Below, in pieces: positions 1-5,727 of a stretch of 5,727 nt of DNA. How positions within the stretch are numbered: the first letter of the stretch is position 1; every line of letters begins with the position of its first letter. The position numbers and the translations under genes are program-made. Under the pieces are notes generated by a model, which saw only the letters and a list, made by a program, of their open reading frames with translations, had not been told where the DNA came from and did not search any database. Source of the DNA: Chloroflexota bacterium (GTDB lineage Bacteria > Chloroflexota > Limnocylindria > Limnocylindrales > CSP1-4); assembly GCA_021789355.1 (NCBI GenBank), contig JAJYJR010000408.1, positions 1 through 5,727 on the forward strand. Direction: 5' to 3'.

Positions 1-2
1 CC

Positions 3-1169
3 CTGATCTTCGGGGACGTGCAGTGGGGCAACAAGGAGAAGCTCCCCGAGCACGCCCTGCTCAACCTGATCGGCGCCTTCGCCACCCTCGACCTGCACCC
101 CTCGCGCGTCGGCCACGACGTCCTCGGTGCCGCCTACGAGTACCTGCTCCGCCAGTTCGCCGACGCCTCGGGCAAGAAGGCGGGTGAGTTCTTCACCCCC
201 CGCTCGGTGGTGCGCCTGCTCACCAAGATCCTCGACCCGGGGCCCACCGACACCGTGTACGACCCCGCGGTCGGGTCGGGCGGCATGCTCATCGAGGCGG
301 CGGCGGAGGTGCTGGAGGCCGGGGGCTCGGTGGCCCAGATGCGCTTCTTCGGCCAGGAGGTGCAGCTCACCACCAGCGCCATCGCGCGCATGAACCTCTT
401 CCTCCACGACATCGAGGATGCGAAGGTGAAACGCGGCGACACGCTGCGCGACCCGAAGTTCCTCGATGCCGCGGGGCACCTCGACCGCTTCGACGTGGTG
501 ATCACCAATCCCCCGTTCAGCCTGAAGAACTGGGGCGCCGAGGTGTGGGCGCACGACCCCTGGGGCCGCGCCGCCTGCGGGCTGCCACCCGCCTCCTTCG
601 GCGACTACGGCTGGGTGCAGCACATGGTGGCCTCCATGCGCCCGCTCACCGGACGGGTCGGGGTGGTGATGCCGCACGGGGTGCTCTTCCGGGGCGGCGC
701 CGAGGCGCAGATCCGCGGGTGCCTCATCCGATCCGACCAGTTGGAGGCCGTGATCGGGCTGCCGCCCAACCTCTTCTACTCGACCTCGATCCCGGCCTGC
801 CTGCTGATCTTCCATGCCACCAAGGCACCGGAGCGCCGCGGTCACATCCTCTTCGTGGATGGCTCAAAGCGGTTCGAGAAGGGCCGCAACCAGAACCGCA
901 TGCGACCCGAGGACGTCGAGCTGATCCTCGCCGCCTACCGGAGCGGGGCCGAGCAGGATGGGTCCGACGGGGTCGGCGTCCGCCTCGTGCCCTACGCCGA
1001 GATCGGGGCCAACGGCTGGGACCTCAACATCGGCCGGTACATCCGTGGGGCGGCAGCCGAGGTGCTCGAAGTCGAGACCGCGCTGGCCGAGCTGGCCGAG
1101 GCGCAGCAAGCCTTGCACGAGGCCGAGGAGCGCCTGGCCGAACGGCTTCGAGAGGCGGGCTATGCGTGA
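3..1169 (+). CDS. hsdM: Type I restriction-modification DNA methyltransferase subunit HsdM (5' partial)
   Basis: HsdM is the modification subunit of a Type I system. It transfers a methyl group from S-adenosylmethionine to N6 of adenine in the site chosen by HsdS, and it is also needed for restriction. The frame is open to the left edge, so the start codon and probably 100-150 N-terminal residues (the helical N-terminal domain) are missing; the GTG at 18 is internal. Counting that GTG as residue 1, the visible part holds GEFFTPRSVVRLL (56-68, motif X region), the SAM-binding motif I DPAVGSGG (82-89), and the catalytic motif IV NPPF (164-167; bases 507-518), which is typical of N6-adenine enzymes. 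It also holds the late family motif WDLNIGRYI (334-342). The last 40 or so residues are rich in Ala, Glu and Leu and look like a coiled coil, which in this family contacts HsdS. The stop codon overlaps the hsdS start by 8 bases. The assignment is secure; the start cannot be placed. Confidence 0.96.
   Translation: MIFGDVQWGNKEKLPEHALLNLIGAFATLDLHPSRVGHDVLGAAYEYLLRQFADASGKKAGEFFTPRSVVRLLTKILDPGPTDTVYDPAVGSGGMLIEAAAEVLEAGGSVAQMRFFGQEVQLTTSAIARMNLFLHDIEDAKVKRGDTLRDPKFLDAAGHLDRFDVVITNPPFSLKNWGAEVWAHDPWGRAACGLPPASFGDYGWVQHMVASMRPLTGRVGVVMPHGVLFRGGAEAQIRGCLIRSDQLEAVIGLPPNLFYSTSIPACLLIFHATKAPERRGHILFVDGSKRFEKGRNQNRMRPEDVELILAAYRSGAEQDGSDGVGVRLVPYAEIGANGWDLNIGRYIRGAAAEVLEVETALAELAEAQQALHEAEERLAERLREAGYA
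1150..1155 (+). promoter_or_regulatory. Ribosome binding site of hsdS, inside the hsdM 3' end
   Basis: GAGAGG lies six bases before the ATG at 1162 and is a good match to the Shine-Dalgarno consensus. It supports 1162 as the hsdS start over the further-upstream in-frame ATG at 958, which would add 68 low-complexity Arg/Pro/Ser-rich residues that are only a shifted reading of hsdM. Because the site is inside hsdM, ribosomes finishing hsdM could restart on hsdS. Confidence 0.7.
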
Positions 1170-2385
1170 CGGGTGGCGAACGGTCCGACTCGGGGAGTTG
1201 TTCGAGCGGACGAAGGTACGGCTCGGAGCGCACCAAGTAGAGCCTCCTGTGCTGTCGTTGTCGAAATACGACGGTGTGATCCCCGCGTCCGAGTACTTTG
1301 ACCGCCGGATCGCCTCTGCCAGTCTCGACGACTACAAGGTGCTCCCGCCGGGAGACTGGGCCTATTCCACCATTCACATAGACGAGGGCTCGATCGGGAG
1401 GAACAACCTGGCGGTCCCTGGTGTCCTCAGCCCGATGTACACAACGATGCGGTGGGTGAGCCCTAGCAATGACCCGAGGTTCTTCGAGTTGATCCTCCGA
1501 TCGCCTTCGACTCTGTCGGCATACCGCGTCAACGCCCAGGGAACTGTGAACCGCCGTCGGAGCCTCGCGTTCGACGCGTTCTCTCGGATTGAACTGGACG
1601 TTCCTCCGCTCACCGAGCAGCGCCGCATCGTCGATCTGATCGGGGCGCTGGATGAAGCCTTGGAGGCCGTCGGGGGGGCGCGTCGCGCGCTGGGGGTCAC
1701 GCGTCAGGCAGTGGCGGCGGACATGCTGAACGTGATGGGCGCCCGCCGTGTTGCCCTGAAGCACATCGCGTGTCCCAAAGGACTGATCGGCGGGCCCTTC
1801 GGGTCGTCCCTCGTCTCGAAGGACTACACAGCCACGGGGGTACCCGTCATCCGGGGCGCCAACCTCTCCAATGGATCGAGGTTCATCGGCGGCGAGTTCG
1901 TGTACGTGTCACCGGCTAAGGCAGCCTCCCTGAGCCGCAACCTTGCGGGACCCGGCGACATCATCGCGACTCAACGCGGCACGCTCGGGCAGGTGGCGCT
2001 CGTCCCGCCACAACCGGACAGGACCTACGTGGTTTCCCAGAGTCAGATGCGCTTGCGCGTCGATCCGCGCTCGGCACTGGCGGCGTACGTCTACGTCGCG
2101 CTATCCACCGACGCTGTTCGTGACGAGATCCAGTCGCGAAAGATCGCGACCGCCAACCCCCACATCAACCTTGGCGTCTTCGGCGCCATCGAGATCCCTC
2201 TCCCAGACCTCGATACACAGGCGCGCGTCGCGGGCGTGGTCCTGGCCATCGAGGACGCACAGGCTGCGACAGCGCGGGAGGAGGGGGGCATTCACGCGCT
2301 GCGAGCCGCCATGCTCGCCGACCTCCTCTCCGGCAACCACGAGATCCCCGAGTCCTACGATCGCTTCCTCGACGGCGCGGCATGA
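1162..2385 (+). CDS. hsdS: Type I restriction-modification specificity subunit HsdS
   Basis: HsdS gives the complex its sequence specificity: two target recognition domains (TRDs) each read one half of a bipartite DNA site, and the helical regions between them set the spacing and bind HsdM. The 407-residue length is normal for a two-TRD HsdS. The start at ATG 1162 gives a typical N-terminus (GWRTVRLGELFE). TRD1 covers about residues 1-145, the central helical conserved region about 148-192 (starting VPPLTEQRRIVDLI), TRD2 about 195-345, and the C-terminal helical region about 346-392. TRD2 carries family hallmarks GGPFGSSL (210-217), GVPVIRGANL (226-235) and GDIIATQRGTLGQVALV (265-281). The two halves are pseudo-repeats: IELDVPPLTEQRRI (143-156) matches IEIPLPDLDTQARV (343-356). 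Base composition and codon use in TRD1 are less GC-rich than in the neighbours, with rare codons such as ATA at 1378. The DNA site cannot be predicted from the protein alone. Confidence 0.96.
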   Translation: MRDGWRTVRLGELFERTKVRLGAHQVEPPVLSLSKYDGVIPASEYFDRRIASASLDDYKVLPPGDWAYSTIHIDEGSIGRNNLAVPGVLSPMYTTMRWVSPSNDPRFFELILRSPSTLSAYRVNAQGTVNRRRSLAFDAFSRIELDVPPLTEQRRIVDLIGALDEALEAVGGARRALGVTRQAVAADMLNVMGARRVALKHIACPKGLIGGPFGSSLVSKDYTATGVPVIRGANLSNGSRFIGGEFVYVSPAKAASLSRNLAGPGDIIATQRGTLGQVALVPPQPDRTYVVSQSQMRLRVDPRSALAAYVYVALSTDAVRDEIQSRKIATANPHINLGVFGAIEIPLPDLDTQARVAGVVLAIEDAQAATAREEGGIHALRAAMLADLLSGNHEIPESYDRFLDGAA

Positions 2386-5300
2386 GTGAGATCGCCGAGA
2401 CCGCGGTCCAGGAGGCGCTCGTCGAGCGCCTGACGCGGCCCGACCTCGGCTGGCACGTCATGCCGGGCAACGCGCTCGATCGGCCGACGGATAGCGTGCT
2501 CGTGGAGTCGGAGGTGGCGGCGGCCCTGCGCCGCCTGAACCCGGCCATCGCGGCGCATCCGGAGCGGGTCGACGAGGTGCTGCCGCGCCTGCGGGCGGCC
2601 ATCCTGGCCGTGGCGGATGACGGTTTGGTCGAGGCGAATCGCCGGCTGACCGAGTGGCTGCGCGGCACCCAGACCATCCGCTTCGTGGGCACCGACGACT
2701 TCGTGCCGGTGCATCTCCTCGACTTCGCGAGCCCGCGGGCCAACGCCCTGGTGGTCTCCACCGAGGTGACCTATCACCCGGGGACCGAGGAGCGCCGCTA
2801 CGACCTGGTCCTGTGGGTGAACGGCTTCCCGCTCGTGGTGGGCGAGACGAAGACCCCGGTGAGCCGCTCGCGCTCCTGGCTCAACGCGGCGGGGGACATC
2901 CACGGGGTGTACGAGACGAAGACCCCCGGGTTCTTCGTGCCCAACGTGCTCTCCTTCGCCAGCGAGGGCAAGGACTTCCGCTACGGCGCGGTGCGCCAGG
3001 CGCCCGAGCTCTGGCTGCCCTGGGGCCGCACCACCGATCCGCTGACCCTGCCCGGGTTGGCCGGCGTGCTCCACTCGGCGAGCCTACTGCTCGCGCCGGA
3101 GCTCCTCCTCGACATCCTGCGCACCTACACGCTCTACTCGCGCCGCAGCTCCACCGCCGGCGGCTACACGGCCAAGATCGTGCCCCGTTACCCGCAGGTC
3201 GAGGCGGTGGAGGCGATCGTGGCCCGCTGCCGCGACCCGCGCCGCCGGCAGGGCCTGGTGTGGCAGCACCAGGGCTCCGGCAAGACCCTGGTGATGGCCT
3301 TTGCCGCCGCCAAGCTGCGCCAGCAGGCGGACCTCGACGCCCCCACCATCCTGGTCGTGCTCGATCGCCTGGATCTGATCGAGCAGACCATCGGCGAGTT
3401 CGCCTCGGTGGGCCTGCCGGGGATGCAGGTGGCCGAGACCAAGGAGGACCTGCGCCGCCTGCTGCGCGAGGATGCCCGGGGGGTCATCGTCACCACCATC
3501 TTCCGGTTCGCCGATGCAGGACTCCTCAACGACCGCGCCAACATCGTGGTGCTGGTCGACGAGGCCCACCGCACGCAGGAGGGCCGCCTGGGGACCGACA
3601 TGCGGACCGCCCTCCCCAATGCGCGCTTCATCGGCCTCACCGGCACGCCCGTCTCCACTGCTGACCGCAACACCTGGGCGACCTTCGGGGACCCCGCCGA
3701 TCCCGAGGGGGTGCTCAATCACTACACGGTCGAACGCTCGATCGCCGACGGGGCCACGCTGCCCATCCACATCGAGACGCGCCTGGTCGACTTCCACGTG
3801 GATCACGAGGCGCTCGACGAGGCGTTCGCCGAGCTGGCGCAAGCCGAGACGCTCGACGAGGACGAGCGGGGGTATCTGGCCAGGCGCGCCTCCCGGGTCG
3901 ACCAGTACATGAAGACGCCGGCGCGGGTCGCCACCGTCTGCGCCGACATCGTGGCGCACTACCGCCGCCGGGTGGAACCGCTGGGGCTCAAAGCCCAGGT
4001 GGTGGCCTTCGATCGCGAGCTGTGCGTGCGCTACCTCGACGAGATCCGCGCCCACCTGCTCCCGGGGGAGGAGGCCGAGGTCGTGATGACCACCGCCAAG
4101 GACGACCCGCCCGAGTGGTCGGTCTTCGACCGGGAGCGCGCGGCGGAGATCGCCCTGCGCGACCGCTTCCTCGATCCCGCCGATCCGCTCCGGTTCCTCG
4201 TCGTGACGGCCAAGCTGCTGGCCGGGTTCGACGCCCCCGTCGAGGGGGTGATGTACCTCGACAAGCCGCTGCGCGCCCACACCCTCTTCCAGGCCGTGTG
4301 CCGCACCAACCGCCGGTTCACCAACCCGCGCACGGGGCAGGAGAAGCTCTTCGGCCTGGTGGTCGACTACGTGGGTCTGGGTGCTGATCTCGCGAAGGCC
4401 GTGGCCATCCGCAACGACGGGCGCAAGGCGCGCCTGCCGGCCGAGGTGGCCGAACTCGTCGACATCCTCGGCTCCTGGGTGGAGGAGGCCCTCGCACCCT
4501 TCGCCGGCGTGGACCGCTCGGCGGCGGGCTACGAGCAGCTCCTGGCGGCGCAGGAGCGCGTGGCCAACGCGGATGCCCGCGAGCGGTTCGCCGAGTCCTT
4601 CCTGCGCTGCGAGGGCCTCTTCGAGTTCCTCTGGCCGGCCGAACTGCCGGTCTCCGTGGAGGCCGACTACCGCTGGCTGGCGCGGGTGTACGACTCGCTC
4701 CAGCCCACCGCCGACCCGAACGCCCTGCTCTGGCATCGCCTGGGCACCAAGACCGCGGAGCTGCTCGGCGAGTACGTCACCGACTTCCGGGTCGATGCCG
4801 GGGCCCTCGATGCGATCGCCATCGACGCCGACACCTTCGGCGCGCTCCAGCAGCTCGACCTGTTCCCCGAGGGGACCGGGATCGGCGGCCCGGCCCCCAG
4901 CGTGGACCAGGTGCTCGACACGCTGGAGGGACGCCTGCGCCGCAAGCTCGCCGGTCCTGCCGTGCATCCGGTCTGGCGCACCCTGGCCGAACGGCTGGAG
5001 GAGCTGCGCCGGACCCGCCTGGCCGGGGCCCGCGACTCGGTGGAGTTCCTGAAGCACCTGCTCGATCTCGCCCGCCAGATCGTGGGCGCCGAGCGGGCCG
5101 AGGCCGATGGCCGCCTCGACGGCTTCCAGGTGCTCGATCCCGACCGCGGGGCGCTCACCCAGATCCTCGCCGAGTACGCCCCGCCGGGGACCCCCGTGAT
5201 CATCGAGCACGTGGCCGAGGAGATCGACGCCATCGTGCGGCCCATCCGCGGCACCGGCTGGCAGGAGAGCCAGCCCGGCGACCGCGAGGTTCGCCACCAG

Positions 5301-5387
5301 CTCCGGCTCGTCCTCAGCAAGAGCGGCCTCCCCGCCACCGGCGACCTGTATGACCGCGCGTACGCCTACGTGCGGGAGCACTACTGA
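2382..5387 (+). CDS. hsdR: Type I restriction endonuclease subunit HsdR (nuclease plus SF2 translocase)
   Basis: HsdR is the restriction subunit. It pulls unmethylated DNA past the bound complex using ATP and then cuts it at a distance. The 1001 residues fall within the usual HsdR range. The N-terminal PD-(D/E)XK nuclease has D141, E155 and K157, with the same D-to-E spacing of 14 as the catalytic residues of EcoR124I as I recall them. The helicase-like motor follows: Walker A QHQGSGKT (295-302), motif Ia around TILVVLDRLD (322-331), DEAH (393-396), TGTP (420-423), motif V around TAKLLAGFDAP (609-619) and motif VI QAVCRTNRR (637-645). The region from about 690 to the end is helical and ends in REVRHQLRLVL and YAYVREHY, as in relatives, where it anchors HsdR to the methylase core. 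The ATG overlaps the hsdS stop as ATGA and there is no clear Shine-Dalgarno sequence before it, so translation is probably coupled to hsdS. In the RecB-like QxxxY position the Gln appears to be D172. No frameshift is seen. Confidence 0.97.
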   Translation: MSEIAETAVQEALVERLTRPDLGWHVMPGNALDRPTDSVLVESEVAAALRRLNPAIAAHPERVDEVLPRLRAAILAVADDGLVEANRRLTEWLRGTQTIRFVGTDDFVPVHLLDFASPRANALVVSTEVTYHPGTEERRYDLVLWVNGFPLVVGETKTPVSRSRSWLNAAGDIHGVYETKTPGFFVPNVLSFASEGKDFRYGAVRQAPELWLPWGRTTDPLTLPGLAGVLHSASLLLAPELLLDILRTYTLYSRRSSTAGGYTAKIVPRYPQVEAVEAIVARCRDPRRRQGLVWQHQGSGKTLVMAFAAAKLRQQADLDAPTILVVLDRLDLIEQTIGEFASVGLPGMQVAETKEDLRRLLREDARGVIVTTIFRFADAGLLNDRANIVVLVDEAHRTQEGRLGTDMRTALPNARFIGLTGTPVSTADRNTWATFGDPADPEGVLNHYTVERSIADGATLPIHIETRLVDFHVDHEALDEAFAELAQAETLDEDERGYLARRASRVDQYMKTPARVATVCADIVAHYRRRVEPLGLKAQVVAFDRELCVRYLDEIRAHLLPGEEAEVVMTTAKDDPPEWSVFDRERAAEIALRDRFLDPADPLRFLVVTAKLLAGFDAPVEGVMYLDKPLRAHTLFQAVCRTNRRFTNPRTGQEKLFGLVVDYVGLGADLAKAVAIRNDGRKARLPAEVAELVDILGSWVEEALAPFAGVDRSAAGYEQLLAAQERVANADARERFAESFLRCEGLFEFLWPAELPVSVEADYRWLARVYDSLQPTADPNALLWHRLGTKTAELLGEYVTDFRVDAGALDAIAIDADTFGALQQLDLFPEGTGIGGPAPSVDQVLDTLEGRLRRKLAGPAVHPVWRTLAERLEELRRTRLAGARDSVEFLKHLLDLARQIVGAERAEADGRLDGFQVLDPDRGALTQILAEYAPPGTPVIIEHVAEEIDAIVRPIRGTGWQESQPGDREVRHQLRLVLSKSGLPATGDLYDRAYAYVREHY

Positions 5388-5420
5388 GGACCCATCGCTC
5401 GTCAGGGATAAGGGCACGAG
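5388..5420 (+). other. Short spacer between hsdR and the zinc-ribbon gene
   Basis: This 33-base gap shows no convincing terminator hairpin followed by T residues and no recognisable -35/-10 promoter pair. It may simply let transcription of the hsd operon run on into the next gene, though a factor-dependent terminator or a weak promoter cannot be excluded by eye. Confidence 0.45.
5410..5414 (+). promoter_or_regulatory. Ribosome binding site of the zinc-ribbon gene
   Basis: AAGGG sits six bases before the ATG at 5421, a normal Shine-Dalgarno spacing. The in-frame stop TAA at 5409-5411 overlaps it, so no start further upstream is possible for this frame. Confidence 0.55.
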
Positions 5421-5727
5421 ATGAGTGAGGATCTGCATCGCTTCTGCTCCCGATGCGGCACGCCACGGACCGGCCACATGCCCTACTGCGCACAGTGCGG
5501 CGCGCCATTCGATGGCCCCCCACAGGGCCCGAGCGACTCGCACGAGTCGAACAGAGGTGGAGGTGGGCGCGGCTTTCTCGGGCTGCTGCTCGTGATCCTG
5601 GGCGGGGTCGTCCTGTTCCTGCCGCTGAGCCAGTCGGGGGGCGGGGCGACGGACTACTGGCAGGCGCATGACCTGTGCTCCAGCGGCATCGGGATCCTCG
5701 GTTCGGCCCTGTCGGGTTCCTTCGCCT
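5421..5727 (+). CDS. Zinc-ribbon protein with one transmembrane segment (3' partial, hypothetical)
   Basis: This open frame begins at ATG 5421 behind a plausible ribosome binding site and a TAA in frame at 5409. It runs 102 codons without a stop to the window edge. Near the N-terminus are two CxxCG knuckles, C9-x2-C12 and C23-x2-C26, an arrangement typical of small zinc ribbons (zinc_ribbon_2 or DUF-type families). A Gly/Ser-rich polar linker (about 32-50) follows, then a hydrophobic stretch FLGLLLVILGGVVLFLPL (52-69) that should be a single membrane helix. After it comes DYWQAHDLCSSGIGILGSAL (78-97), with a further Cys at 86, probably the start of an extracytoplasmic part. The expected topology is ribbon inside and C-terminus outside. 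I do not recognise a specific function. It could be an unrelated chromosomal gene flanking the restriction operon or a co-transcribed passenger. Its existence as a gene is likely; its role is unknown. Confidence 0.75.
   Translation, partial: MSEDLHRFCSRCGTPRTGHMPYCAQCGAPFDGPPQGPSDSHESNRGGGGRGFLGLLLVILGGVVLFLPLSQSGGGATDYWQAHDLCSSGIGILGSALSGSFA

Noticed and set aside
958..1161. Possible 68-residue N-terminal extension of HsdS from the ATG at 958.
   Set aside because: The extension is Ser/Pro/Arg-rich and lies wholly inside hsdM. The ATG at 1162 has a Shine-Dalgarno-like sequence and gives a typical HsdS N-terminus.
545..1240. Open frame of 231 codons on the + strand overlapping hsdM in another frame.
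   Set aside because: Arg/Pro/Gly-rich translation without motifs. It is a shadow of hsdM and runs into the start of hsdS.
5388..5420. Possible terminator after hsdR.
   Set aside because: Only a three-base CCC/GGG pairing around an 11-base loop can be drawn, and no T tract follows.
2382..5429. Identical nine-base starts ATGAGTGAG of hsdR (2382) and the zinc-ribbon gene (5421), suggesting a duplication or recombination site.
   Set aside because: The identity stops after Met-Ser-Glu and the flanks do not match. Met-Ser-Glu is a common protein start, so chance explains it.
3084..5669. Very long open frame (861 codons) on the minus strand opposite hsdR.
   Set aside because: High GC at third positions of hsdR removes stop codons from the antisense frame. 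The translation is low-complexity (rich in Gly, Ala, Arg, His and Leu) with no recognisable domain, while the + strand encodes a full HsdR with all motifs.
1..5727. CRISPR array, tRNA or rRNA genes, insertion sequence ends or attachment sites.
   Set aside because: No regularly spaced repeats, cloverleaf-like segments, transposase motifs or terminal inverted repeats were visible; coding sequence fills nearly the whole window.

Overview
The window is high-GC bacterial DNA. Hand counts of sample blocks give about 71-75% G+C in hsdM and hsdR, and codon third positions are mostly G or C. This suits an actinobacterium or a similarly GC-rich lineage. The style of the last, partial gene (short Cys4 zinc ribbon, one membrane helix, then a Cys-containing external part) also leans towards Actinobacteria, but nothing here fixes the taxon.

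Three genes on the + strand fill almost all of the window and form one classical Type I restriction-modification operon in the order hsdM-hsdS-hsdR. hsdM enters from the left edge without its 5' end and finishes at 1169. hsdS (1162-2385) overlaps hsdM by 8 bases and has its own Shine-Dalgarno-like sequence inside hsdM. hsdR (2382-5387) overlaps hsdS by 4 bases (ATGA) and has no visible ribosome binding site of its own, so its translation is probably coupled to that of hsdS. After 33 non-coding bases, a fourth gene starts at 5421 and leaves the window at 5727. It encodes a small zinc-ribbon protein with a single membrane segment.

The three Hsd proteins should act as one complex. HsdS carries two target recognition domains and reads a bipartite DNA site. 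HsdM uses S-adenosylmethionine to methylate adenine in that site. HsdR adds an SF2 DNA translocase and a PD-(D/E)XK nuclease that attack unmethylated DNA. All the main catalytic motifs are present and the two complete genes have uninterrupted reading frames, so the system looks functional as far as it can be seen. The missing hsdM 5' end and the promoter lie outside the window.

This is mostly an ordinary Type I system and I found no clearly new one. Points worth a second look are a marked GC and codon-use dip in the first recognition domain of hsdS, a G7 tract at the hinge of hsdS, a probable Gln-to-Asp change in the accessory nuclease motif of HsdR, and the unexplained zinc-ribbon membrane gene directly downstream.
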